A stretch of 60,926 bases of DNA from Chloroflexi bacterium GWB2_54_36. Lineage in GTDB: Bacteria > Chloroflexota > Anaerolineae > Anaerolineales > Anaerolineaceae. The first letter of the stretch is position 1; each line of letters opens with the position of its first letter. A program made the position numbers and the translations under genes. Below the pieces are notes generated by a model. It saw only the letters and a program-made list of their open reading frames with translations, was not told where the DNA came from and searched no databases. Positions 26,587-34,488 of the stretch are shown here, piece by piece. Where the stretch lies: the NCBI GenBank assembly GCA_001796355.1, contig MGMG01000082.1:1-60926 (forward strand), read 5' to 3'.

Positions 26587-27483
26587 TTACAGGTATTCCA
26601 CCAACACCGCGCTGATATTGTCCGGGCCGCCGGTTTCATTGGCGGCGGCAACCAATTTTTTACAGGCCTCCGATGGATTGGTCGAATCGCGAATAATTTT
26701 TGCCATATTCGCATCGTTTACTGCGCCCCAGAGGCCGTCGCTGCAGATGAGTAAATAACCTGGATGCGGCATTTGAAAAGTCTGGATATCTGGCTTGAAT
26801 GGTTCAGGCTGACCGATTGCCCGGTATAGCACGTTTCGATTAGGATGAACCAGCGCCTCTTCCTCGGTAATCTGACCAAGCTCCACTAACCGGTGAACGA
26901 GGGAGTGGTCATGGGTGAGCAACTCCATGCGACCGCCAGGATGAACAAAATAAGCCCGGCTGTCACCAACATGCGCTATGGTCACCTGATCGCCAATGAG
27001 GACGGCTGCGGTCAGTGTCGTGCCGCCGCCTGGTGCGCGGGTCCGGACCAATTGCTGTGCTTTCAGAATACCGGTTTCGATTATCTCTTGCAGCGATTCT
27101 TGCTGGCCGTCGCCCTCTGGATCCATGTGCGGCAAATATACTTTGGCCAAAATATGCTGGGTTATCGACCGGGCAGCCACACTGCTGGCGATTTCACCGT
27201 ATTCGTAACCGCCCATCCCGTCTGCAACAATGAACAAGCCGAACTGCGTCTCATTGGCGCCATCCGCCAGAATGGCGCTCACGGCGTACAATGCGTCTTC
27301 ATTGTGATCACGCTGAAGCCCATTGGATTGACCAGTACCTACCACCAATTGCAGCGGTTTCGAGGGCTCTGCAGGAGCGCTAATGGCTGTCAGTTCGGCA
27401 GAATCCAGTGGGGCTGTTTTCACGCCAACAAGCTTTTTCTCCGCTTCTTGTCCGGAAAATAGTTTCTTAAGAAATTTGCGCAC
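26587..27483 (-). CDS. PP2C-family Ser/Thr protein phosphatase
   Basis: 298 residues from a GTG with GGAGG four bases upstream. The catalytic domain (about 50-298) keeps the metal-binding motifs of bacterial Stp/PrpC phosphatases: VADGMGGYEYGEIAS, VTIAHVGDSRAYFV, LICSDGLWGAV and GGPDNISAVLVEYL. It also has a short basic N-terminus and a Pro-rich lead of about 45 residues. It would remove phosphate from Ser/Thr residues set by the adjacent kinase. It lies between the kinase gene (34 bp) and the J/VWA gene (15 bp), clearly one operon. Confidence 0.93.
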   Translation of the reverse strand: MRKFLKKLFSGQEAEKKLVGVKTAPLDSAELTAISAPAEPSKPLQLVVGTGQSNGLQRDHNEDALYAVSAILADGANETQFGLFIVADGMGGYEYGEIASSVAARSITQHILAKVYLPHMDPEGDGQQESLQEIIETGILKAQQLVRTRAPGGGTTLTAAVLIGDQVTIAHVGDSRAYFVHPGGRMELLTHDHSLVHRLVELGQITEEEALVHPNRNVLYRAIGQPEPFKPDIQTFQMPHPGYLLICSDGLWGAVNDANMAKIIRDSTNPSEACKKLVAAANETGGPDNISAVLVEYL

Positions 27484-27517
27484 AGATCCTCCAAGAGGCG
27501 AGAATATTCAATACAGC

Positions 27518-29320
27518 TTAAACCATCAATGCATAAACCATATGATCCGTGGAGCCAAAGTACAGGGTGTTGTTGGCTACCACTGGAGTGGATGTTATTG
27601 GACCGCCGGTAATAAACTTCCAGCGAACTCGTCCGGTCTTAATATCCAGTGCATACATCTTGCCATCTGCCGATCCGCAGTAAACAATGTCATTATTCAC
27701 GACCGGCGAACCGCTTACTTGATGCCCCGTCTCAAATTTCCAGATTTCTTTGGCCGTGTTCGCATCCAGACAATAGATGTACCCGTCAGCCGACCCGACA
27801 AAGATCATATTTTCAACCCGGTGAGGAGTGGAAACCGAGCCTTTCAACATTCGGAAACGCCACAGGACCCAACCACTTTTGGCGTCGAGCGCGTAAAGGG
27901 ATGCGTCCAATGATGTAAAATACACAACCCCGGCAGTTACCAACGGCGTGGATGTAATGCCTTTTTTGGCGCGGAAGCGCCATTTCATTTGCCCATGGTA
28001 ATCGATGCAGAAGAAATCGCCTTCCTCGTTCCCAAAGTAAATAAACTCATTCGACATTGCCGGCGACGAACGAACTGCCACGCCAGCGTCAAACCGGAAC
28101 TCCCGGCGGGTGGATATGATGTTGATGGAATGCAGATAACCGTCGTCGGCGCCAAAATACACATGGCCGTCTACCACGCGCGGTGAACTCCGGATAGGTT
28201 TTTCCACCTGGTGGCTCCAGGAAAGCCGGCCGCTTTTGGCGGACACTGCATACAAGTACCCATCTTCCGACCCTGCAAAAACCAGATCGTCCGCAACGAA
28301 CGGCTTTGTGACAATCCCGCCTTCGGTAGGGTATTTCCAGCGAAATTCGCCATTAACGGCATCGATACCGTATAGATTGTTGTCGTATGAACCAACAAAA
28401 ACCATGCTAAGGTCAAAAGTGGGTGATCCGCGTACCTCATCCTCGCAGCGAAATACCCACAGGGGCTTGATCGTCTGATCGTCGCTAACACTGGGGAGGA
28501 CAATCCGGTCGAGCGCACCAGTTTTCTTGGCGGCCGCCAGCAGCGCTTTTTTCATCTCGCTTGCGTCCGAGAAACGTTCATCCGGGTTATATTGCAGCGC
28601 AGTTTGTACAACCGCCTCAAGTTCCACGGAGACGATGGGGTTGATCTGTCGGATGGGACGCTCGCCAAAGGAAAACGGCGGTTCCAGCCGCGGGTCGCGC
28701 CGCGTCAAAAGATGGTGTATTGTCGCACCCAGAGAGTAAATATCGGCGCGCTGCGTGGCATCTCCACGATATTGTTCGGGCGGAGAATAACCCTCGGTGC
28801 CGATCATAGTGCCTTTTTGACCGCTCTGGAATGTTTTCGCAATTCCAAAATCGACCAGGATGACATGACCCTGGTGGTTGATCATGATATTGGACGGTTT
28901 CATATCCCGGAAAATGATAGGCTCCGGTTTATGGTTGTGCAAATATTCAAGCACATCGCAGATTTCGATGGCCCACCCAATAACCTGATCCTCGGTCAGC
29001 ATCCCCTGGGTTTCGCCCAGTATGGCTTCCAGATCTTTACCGTGAACATATTCCAAAACCAGGTACGAACGTTCATCGTGCGAAAAATAATCGAAGATTT
29101 TCGGAATGGAAAAATGGTTGAGCGTGACCAGGATATTGGCTTCGCGCTCGAAGTTTTGGATGATCGTCTGGCGTACCAACGGGTCGCGGCCCTGGTTGAT
29201 CATCTCCTTGACTGCAACCAGTTTGACCACATTGGGAAAATGCATATCGCGGGCACGGTAAACCGAACCCATTCCGCCAATCCCGATGACGTCCTGGATC
29301 AAATAGCGTCCCACCAGCAC
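27518..29320 (-). CDS. Ser/Thr protein kinase with C-terminal eight-bladed PQQ-type propeller
   Basis: 600 residues from the GTG at 29320. The kinase domain (1-265) has the Gly loop GIGGMGSVY, Lys38 in VAVKEM, FRDMKPSN (catalytic Asp139, with Phe in place of the usual His) and VDFGIAK. From about residue 300 to the end there are eight repeats of the form (Y/F)-x-G-S-x-D-x-x-(L/M)-Y-x-(I/L)-D, as in FAGSEDGYLYAVS and YCGSADGKMYALD, which is a BamB/PQQ-like beta-propeller. No membrane helix separates the two parts, so the propeller is probably cytoplasmic. The GTG has no good ribosome-binding site; a CTG at 29389 with GGAGG five bases upstream would add 23 residues (total 623) and may be the true start. 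First gene of the signalling operon. Confidence 0.92.
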   Translation of the reverse strand: MLVGRYLIQDVIGIGGMGSVYRARDMHFPNVVKLVAVKEMINQGRDPLVRQTIIQNFEREANILVTLNHFSIPKIFDYFSHDERSYLVLEYVHGKDLEAILGETQGMLTEDQVIGWAIEICDVLEYLHNHKPEPIIFRDMKPSNIMINHQGHVILVDFGIAKTFQSGQKGTMIGTEGYSPPEQYRGDATQRADIYSLGATIHHLLTRRDPRLEPPFSFGERPIRQINPIVSVELEAVVQTALQYNPDERFSDASEMKKALLAAAKKTGALDRIVLPSVSDDQTIKPLWVFRCEDEVRGSPTFDLSMVFVGSYDNNLYGIDAVNGEFRWKYPTEGGIVTKPFVADDLVFAGSEDGYLYAVSAKSGRLSWSHQVEKPIRSSPRVVDGHVYFGADDGYLHSINIISTRREFRFDAGVAVRSSPAMSNEFIYFGNEEGDFFCIDYHGQMKWRFRAKKGITSTPLVTAGVVYFTSLDASLYALDAKSGWVLWRFRMLKGSVSTPHRVENMIFVGSADGYIYCLDANTAKEIWKFETGHQVSGSPVVNNDIVYCGSADGKMYALDIKTGRVRWKFITGGPITSTPVVANNTLYFGSTDHMVYALMV

Positions 29321-29481
29321 TACCCCCGGGGCAAGCTGTTTTACTGGATCGCTTTTGCCTAAGTTTTGAGTAATCCTTTGTGTTTCCAGAATTTCCTCCG
29401 AAGGTTATTAGGCCTCCCCTGCAGTCCACCTGGCTGCTGTTGACATCTGACAAGGCGCCTGCTGCCGTTAAAACCTGTGTA

Positions 29482-29510
29482 GATTATAGTGTTTCTCTGG
29501 AGATTTGACC
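29482..29510 (-). promoter_or_regulatory. Promoter of the kinase/phosphatase/FHA operon
   Basis: On the minus strand TGGTCA (29510-29505), a 17-bp spacer and a perfect TATAAT (29487-29482) form a good sigma70-type promoter. Transcription would start near 29475, giving a leader of about 86 bases to the CTG at 29389 or about 155 to the GTG at 29320. The interval 29390-29657 holds this and the divergent promoter and no gene. Confidence 0.65.
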
Positions 29511-29564
29511 ATATTATTAACAAAACCGTATGGAATGGCGACCGGCTTGTTGCGCCGGGGAAAC

Positions 29565-29593
29565 TGGACGGGGACAAGTGTCTCAGGTAGAAT
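29565..29593 (+). promoter_or_regulatory. Promoter of the DUF362 gene
   Basis: TGGACG (29565-29570), 17 bp and TAGAAT (29588-29593) form a sigma70-type promoter 64 bp before the DUF362 ATG. It is divergent from the kinase operon promoter, with about 55 bp between the -35 boxes. The leader holds AAAGGA near the ATG. Confidence 0.5.
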
Positions 29594-29657
29594 ACTTGCA
29601 TTGCGATCATTGATTCAGGGGATCATGATTTGAATTTATTGAAAAAGGATATTCTGC

Positions 29658-30875
29658 ATGTCTATTTATCCAGGTAAGGGCAAAGTCGCTGTTGTCAAAA
29701 CCTCTCCGGAAACCGTTCTGGAGGATATTGACCGGTTAATGAAAATGGCTGAGGTGGAAAAGGCTCTCTCCAAAGATGTCACAACCGGCTTGAAGATCAA
29801 TATTTCCTGGCAAACCTGGTATCCGGCTTGCTCGTCCACTCCCTGGCAAATCGAAGGCGTGATTAAAACTTTGCAAAGTCTGGGTTACAACGACCTGTTG
29901 GGTATTCATAATGACACAGTGGTTGTCGATACCAGCGTGGGTGAAGCCAACAATAAACACAAATTTGTCACCAACAAGTACGGCATTCCCTGCACCTACC
30001 TTTACCAACAGCAGTTCGAGTGGATCGAATATAAGCCCAAAAAACCGTTCCTTGTGCTCGACAAGGTTTACCCGGACGGCGTATTCATTCCCAAGACGCT
30101 GGTAGGGAAGAACATTGTCCACCTACCGACCGTCAAGACCCACGTGTTCACCACCATCACTGGCGCCATGAAAAACGCTTTTGGCGGGCTGCTGCACCGC
30201 AACCGCCACTGGACGCACAGCGTCATCCATGAAACCCTGGTGGATTTATTGAGTATTCAACAAGAAATCCATCCGGGGATATTCGCAGTCATGGACGGCA
30301 CTTTTGCCGGTGACGGGCCAGGCCCGCGCGCCATGCGCTGGCACGAGAAGAATATTCTGCTGGCTTCCGCTGACCAGGTGGCGATCGATGCGGTTTCTGC
30401 CAAATTGCAGGGGTTCGACCCTATGTCGATCCAGTTTATCAGCCAGGCGCACGAACATGATCTTGGCGTTGGTGACCCGAATCAGATCGAAATCGTCGGT
30501 TATGACATCGAGCAGGAACAGCCCTGGAAATTTGTTCAGGAAGATACCTTCGCTTCGCGTGGCCAGAAAATGATCTATCACGGCTGGCTCAAGCCTTTGG
30601 AAAAACCGCTGCTGCAAACCCCGATTGTCGGCTGGAGCTACTTCGCCAGCAATTTTTACCATAATGTTTACTGGTACCCCTTTGTCGGACGGCAGCGCGT
30701 CCGCGAAGCGCTCAAAACCCCCTGGGGGCAACTTTTCGAAAAATATGGCGATGGGCAAGTCGTCATGCCGGGAATGGAACCCAAGACGGTTATTCAGGCT
30801 GGGATCGCAATTGGGGCGGTTACTGCATTGCTGGTCACAGCCGCGGTCTTGCTATCGAAAAAGAACGGATCCTAA
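29658..30875 (+). CDS. DUF362 domain-containing protein
   Basis: 405 residues. The DUF362 core shows as GLKINISWQTWYPACSSTP near residue 50, NIVHLPTVKTHVFTTITGAMKNAFGG (about 151-176), and MDGTFAGDGPGPRA. DUF362 is widespread in anaerobes, often near iron-sulfur proteins; its biochemical function is not established to my knowledge. No ferredoxin-type Cys motif is present here. A C-terminal hydrophobic helix (about 378-398, GIAIGAVTALLVTAAVLLS) followed by KKNGS would anchor the protein to the membrane with a cytoplasmic body. It ends 32 bp before glutamine synthetase, so the two are probably co-transcribed. Confidence 0.85.
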   Translation: MSIYPGKGKVAVVKTSPETVLEDIDRLMKMAEVEKALSKDVTTGLKINISWQTWYPACSSTPWQIEGVIKTLQSLGYNDLLGIHNDTVVVDTSVGEANNKHKFVTNKYGIPCTYLYQQQFEWIEYKPKKPFLVLDKVYPDGVFIPKTLVGKNIVHLPTVKTHVFTTITGAMKNAFGGLLHRNRHWTHSVIHETLVDLLSIQQEIHPGIFAVMDGTFAGDGPGPRAMRWHEKNILLASADQVAIDAVSAKLQGFDPMSIQFISQAHEHDLGVGDPNQIEIVGYDIEQEQPWKFVQEDTFASRGQKMIYHGWLKPLEKPLLQTPIVGWSYFASNFYHNVYWYPFVGRQRVREALKTPWGQLFEKYGDGQVVMPGMEPKTVIQAGIAIGAVTALLVTAAVLLSKKNGS

Positions 30876-30907
30876 ATCTTTTTTCTAGCCAACCTCAAGG
30901 AGAGAAC

Positions 30908-32326
30908 ATGTTTAAATCGTTTGCTGAAGCCGCTGAATTTGTGCGGAAGAATAAAATCCGCATGGTTGACCTCAAATTCAGCGATCTGTGGGGAAGAGGG
31001 CATCACGTCACCATTTCAGCAAGAGAATTTACACCGGCATTGATGACCGAAGGGGTTGGTTTCGATGGTTCGAGCGTTGGCTTCAAAAGCGTAAAATCGG
31101 GCGACATGATCTTGATCCCGGATCTCGCTACAGGATTTATGGATCCATTCTGGGAATCACCTACCCTGGCGTTCCTTTGCAATATCCATGAGGCGGATAC
31201 CAAAGAGATGTTTTCCCGCGATCCGCGGGAAATTGCCCGCCGGGCCGAAAAGTACCTGGTGGACAGCAAAATTGCAGACGAATCCGTCTGGGGGCCGGAA
31301 CTGGAGTTTTATGTATTCGATAAAGTTGAATACGAAAACAACGTTCATACCTCACGCTACTCCGTCGACTCGTCTGAAGCCAACTGGAATGGCGCAGCCG
31401 CCGGCCACGGACATTACAACCCGATACACGGCGGTTATCACATCCTTCCCCCGCGCGATAATTTCTACAATCTGCGTTCGGATATGGTGGAAGTGCTGGA
31501 GGACATTGGCGTTCCGGTAAAATATCACCACCATGAGGTCGGCGGGCCGGGTCAATGTGAAATCGAAACACCTTTGATGGGGCTGCTTGCAGCCGCGGAT
31601 GCCGCCATGCTGATCAAGTATGTGACCAAAATGGTCGCTCACCAGTCCGGCTACACCGTCACGTTCCTGCCAAAGCCGCTCTTCGGCGAGGCTGGCAGCG
31701 GCATGCACTTTCACCAGCTCCTCAGACGTGGTGGAAATAATACTTTTTATGATGCCGCCGGCCCTAACCTGCTCAGCCAGACTGCGCTCCATTATATCGG
31801 CGGACTGCTGACCCATGCGCCTGCCATCATCGGGCTGACCAATCCCAGTACCAATTCCTACCGCCGGCTGGTTCCCGGTTTCGAAGCGCCGGTGAACACC
31901 TTCTTTTCGTCCGGCAACCGCTCCGCCGCTATCCGGGTGCCCAGGTATGCCACCGAGCCCGAAAAGGTACGTTTCGAGTTCCGCCCTCCGGATGCCACCT
32001 GCAACCCCTACCTGGCTGAAGCGGCCATGTTGATGGCCGGTATCGACGGCATCCAGCGCAAAATCGACCCGACACAGGCCGGGTTTGGCCCGATCGACGA
32101 GGATATCTTTTCCTGGCCGCCAGAAAAGCGCAAGACTATCCATGCCCTACCAACTTCCCTGGAAGAAGCGTTGTGCGCCTTACAGTCAGACCAGGCGTTC
32201 CTGCTGGTCGGTGGAGTATTCAGCGCGGATTTGATCCACGACTGGATCAAGGCAAAACGCGCCGACGATCTGGCCGTCCGCGCCCGCCCGCATCCCTACG
32301 AAATTGAGTTGTATTACGACTTGTAA
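30908..32326 (+). CDS. glnA: Glutamine synthetase, type I
   Basis: 472 residues with AGGAG upstream of the ATG. It makes glutamine from glutamate, ammonia and ATP in the cytoplasm as a dodecamer. Motifs in order: FDGSSVGF in the N-terminal domain, PELEFYVFD (metal site), GQCEIE, GSGMHFHQ, NPSTNSYRRLVPGFEAPVN and NRSAAIRVP, ending with RFEFRPPDATCNPY. The region that carries the adenylylated Tyr in GSI-beta enzymes (E. coli NLYDLPPEE) reads DIFSWPPEK here, with Phe401 in place of Tyr. Control by GlnE-type adenylylation is therefore not expected. The family assignment is secure. It follows DUF362 in what looks like a two-gene operon. Confidence 0.95.
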   Translation: MFKSFAEAAEFVRKNKIRMVDLKFSDLWGRGHHVTISAREFTPALMTEGVGFDGSSVGFKSVKSGDMILIPDLATGFMDPFWESPTLAFLCNIHEADTKEMFSRDPREIARRAEKYLVDSKIADESVWGPELEFYVFDKVEYENNVHTSRYSVDSSEANWNGAAAGHGHYNPIHGGYHILPPRDNFYNLRSDMVEVLEDIGVPVKYHHHEVGGPGQCEIETPLMGLLAAADAAMLIKYVTKMVAHQSGYTVTFLPKPLFGEAGSGMHFHQLLRRGGNNTFYDAAGPNLLSQTALHYIGGLLTHAPAIIGLTNPSTNSYRRLVPGFEAPVNTFFSSGNRSAAIRVPRYATEPEKVRFEFRPPDATCNPYLAEAAMLMAGIDGIQRKIDPTQAGFGPIDEDIFSWPPEKRKTIHALPTSLEEALCALQSDQAFLLVGGVFSADLIHDWIKAKRADDLAVRARPHPYEIELYYDL

Positions 32327-32332
32327 ATAACT

Positions 32333-32415
32333 CCTCCCCCAAAATCCAAATTCATGGATTTTAGGGGAGGTTGGAGGGGGTAAGCGAATGTCTGGAACGA
32401 CGAGGGCGTCGTTCC
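32333..32415. repeat. Two hairpins in the glnA-DUF971 convergent gap
   Basis: The 136-bp gap holds two strong dyads. CCTCCCC-c-AAAATCC (32333-32347) pairs with GGATTTT-a-GGGGAGG (32356-32370), a 15-bp stem with one mismatch and an 8-base loop. GGAACGACG (32394-32402) pairs with CGTCGTTCC (32407-32415) over a 4-base loop. Neither has a clear T-run. The second resembles short dispersed palindromes common between genes in this phylum. They may still act as terminators or mRNA 3' ends for the two convergent genes. Confidence 0.55.
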
Positions 32416-32462
32416 CTACGGTTCACATCCGTGAGGTTCAGGCGTTCGAGCCCAAAAGCGCC

Positions 32463-32819
32463 CTATTTCTCTCTCTTCGCCCTGCACTCCTCGCACGGGC
32501 ATAACGCCCGCAGAAAATGCCAGTTGTAAATCCCGGTGTGGTGACCGTCTTCCCATTCGAACATCACCGCGTAACTGCCCACCCCTTCCAGGCCGCGCAT
32601 GCGTGTTTCCGGCAGATCCGGGAATTCTGTATAGGTGAAAACGATCGGGTCAGGGTCCGCCCGCATATTTTCGTGTCCGCCGCGGCAACTGGCGCAAGGG
32701 CAGCCCAGCCGTACCAGACCAAATGGATACCGGCTGACATGCTGGTCACCCCAGGTGATGGTCAACACATGGGTCTCTCGATTGGCAGATATACTGATGG
32801 GGTTTTCAGAATCGCTCAT
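32463..32819 (-). CDS. DUF971 (gamma-butyrobetaine hydroxylase-like N-terminal domain) protein
   Basis: 118 residues. DUF971 is the small N-terminal domain of gamma-butyrobetaine hydroxylases, here as a stand-alone protein. The hallmark YPFGLVRLGCPCASCRGG is followed by MRGLEGVGSYAVMFEWEDGHHTGIYNW. Two Cys clusters, CPCASC and CPCEEC, suggest a bound metal, probably zinc. Stand-alone DUF971 proteins are often found near iron-sulfur cluster or Mrp-type genes, but none is near here. It is followed on the same strand, in the direction away from its start, by the SH3-like gene (14 bp), so they may share a transcript. Confidence 0.85.
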   Translation of the reverse strand: MSDSENPISISANRETHVLTITWGDQHVSRYPFGLVRLGCPCASCRGGHENMRADPDPIVFTYTEFPDLPETRMRGLEGVGSYAVMFEWEDGHHTGIYNWHFLRALCPCEECRAKREK

Positions 32820-32833
32820 AATTCACCTCTAAA

Positions 32834-33316
32834 TTACGGACTCAATTCGATCACGGTTAAATAATTGGACGCAGCCCAACCGCTGCGATTGGCATCGTAG
32901 GGGGCGGTCAGGTACCACCACACGTAGCCATCCGCATCTTGCGGGCCGTCCACAACCTTGAACACTTCAGCTTCATAACCCATGAACATGACATCCGTTC
33001 CCGTGCCCGGTTCTTTGCGCAGCCGCAGCCCGTCCCCGCCGGTGCCGGATATCTGGACGTACATCCCCGTGCCGATGGCGCCAATCGTCGCTTCACCCGG
33101 GCCTGGCGTCGCTGTGGGTGTAATGGCCAGGGTCGGCAAAACCGGTGTAGAGGTTGGTGCAAAAATGACGGTTATTACGGCTGTGCCATTCCTGGCAACG
33201 GCCGAAGCGGGTCGTAAAAAGCTGGCGCCTGCAATCAGCAGTGCGAACAGGCCAATGCCGATTGCCAGCGCCGCCGGGATGACCCACAGGGAGAACGTAC
33301 GCTGATTAGGAGTCAT
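32834..33316 (-). CDS. Membrane-anchored SH3-like domain protein
   Basis: 160 residues from the ATG at 33316; a longer in-frame start at 33355 would overlap the antiporter gene. A single hydrophobic helix (about 8-30) serves as signal anchor. A Thr/Pro-rich linker (FAPTSTPVLPTLAITPTATPG) leads to a C-terminal SH3-like domain (about 85-155) with GDGLRLRKEPGTGT and DADGYVWWYLTAPYDANRSGWA, the bacterial SH3_3 pattern of the VRSGPGT type. Such domains often bind cell-wall or surface ligands. It lies 1 bp after the stop of the Ca2+/H+ antiporter gene, in one operon. Role unknown. Confidence 0.8.
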   Translation of the reverse strand: MTPNQRTFSLWVIPAALAIGIGLFALLIAGASFLRPASAVARNGTAVITVIFAPTSTPVLPTLAITPTATPGPGEATIGAIGTGMYVQISGTGGDGLRLRKEPGTGTDVMFMGYEAEVFKVVDGPQDADGYVWWYLTAPYDANRSGWAASNYLTVIELSP

Positions 33317-33317
33317 G

Positions 33318-34406
33318 CTATCCTGCAGTCGGCAGTAGGAAGAAGGAAATCCCAAGGATCAAGTAGACCGCCAGCAGCGCTGCGCCTTCCAGCCAGTTCG
33401 ATTCACCGTCCATGGCCACCAGCGCGGTGATCAAGATGGATGCGGTCAATGCGATCAACTCAAAAATGTTGAAGACCAGCGTTAACGGGTTGCCCATCGC
33501 CAGGCTGACAAAGACCAGCAGCGGAGCCACAAAAAGCGCAATTTGCAGACTGGAAGAAACCGCTATCTCCACGCTCAATTCCATGTGGTTGCGGTAGGCG
33601 ACCGTTACGGCTACCAGGTGCTCAGCCACGTTGCCAACGATGGGAATCAAGATTATACCTAGAAAAAATTCCGAAATCCCAAATTGCGCCACAACGACTT
33701 CCACCGCGCCAACCAGCAATTCACTCGCAATGACCACCCCGATGGTAGCCAGCGCCAGCACAACGATAGCTTTAGTTATGGACCAATGCGGCGCGGCATG
33801 TTCGATTTTTTCCGGGTTGACGGTTATCGGGCTGCGGGCTGCCTTCAAGCTGTAAACCAGCCCAAGCACATACAGCACAATCATGACCACAGCCACACCA
33901 AGGCTCATCGCCTCAACCCGCACGCTGGTTGGATTGCCAATGGCCGGATAAAAAAGCGAAGGGATAATCAACGCCACAACTGCCAGCAGCAGCAGGATGG
34001 AATGGTTGGAGATTTGGCGGCGGTCAAATGTCTGCAAGCCGTTTTTCGCGCCCCCGACGATCATCGCGATGCCCATCACCAATAGTAAATTTCCAAGAAT
34101 TGACCCGGTGATGGAAGCCTTTACCAGCTCCAGCAGCCCGGCTTTGATGGCGATGAGCGTGATGATGAGTTCAGCGGCATTACCCAGCGTGGCGTTGAGC
34201 AGCCCGCCAATTTTTGGGCCGGTATAAACCGCCAGCACTTCGGTGGCTTCGCCGATGTACCCTGCCATCGGAACTACCCCCAGGGCAGAAAATATAAAGA
34301 CATAGATCATGCCCCATTGCTGCCATTCAGCCACGATTGCGAGTAAAAATGCCAGGAGTAATAACGTCAGCGGTTTCTTTTTGATATATACAAGAAATGG
34401 TCTCAT
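33318..34406 (-). CDS. Ca2+/H+ antiporter (CaCA superfamily, CAX type)
   Basis: 362 residues from the ATG at 34406. Eleven membrane segments are apparent. The two alpha-repeats of the CaCA family are present: LLNATLGNAAELIITLIAIKAG near residues 75-95 and IPIVGNVAEHLVAVTVAYRN near 240-260, each with the conserved GN(A/V)AE transport motif. A short acidic region separates the halves. It exchanges Ca2+ for protons across the membrane. It starts a three-gene minus-strand run with the SH3-like protein and DUF971. The kinase gene diverges 82 bp away. Confidence 0.92.
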   Translation of the reverse strand: MRPFLVYIKKKPLTLLLLAFLLAIVAEWQQWGMIYVFIFSALGVVPMAGYIGEATEVLAVYTGPKIGGLLNATLGNAAELIITLIAIKAGLLELVKASITGSILGNLLLVMGIAMIVGGAKNGLQTFDRRQISNHSILLLLAVVALIIPSLFYPAIGNPTSVRVEAMSLGVAVVMIVLYVLGLVYSLKAARSPITVNPEKIEHAAPHWSITKAIVVLALATIGVVIASELLVGAVEVVVAQFGISEFFLGIILIPIVGNVAEHLVAVTVAYRNHMELSVEIAVSSSLQIALFVAPLLVFVSLAMGNPLTLVFNIFELIALTASILITALVAMDGESNWLEGAALLAVYLILGISFFLLPTAG

Positions 34407-34464
34407 TGGCGACTCCGTTGAGTAATTATATCCGAATGCGCCCCGTAGCACACAGACGTGGGTA

Positions 34465-34473
34465 TGTTATAAT
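34465..34473 (+). promoter_or_regulatory. Extended -10 promoter of the tail-anchored kinase
   Basis: TGTTATAAT is a TGn extended -10 with a perfect TATAAT (34468-34473). The ATG begins 15 bp downstream, so the leader would be about 9 bases with no ribosome-binding site, a near-leaderless mRNA. Confidence 0.6.
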
Positions 34474-34488
34474 TTCAGCAACACACCC

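Noticed and set aside
29321-29657. A tRNA or small RNA gene in the divergent kinase-DUF362 gap
   Set aside because: I found no cloverleaf arms or TTC-loop pattern. The gap is explained by two promoters and a leader.
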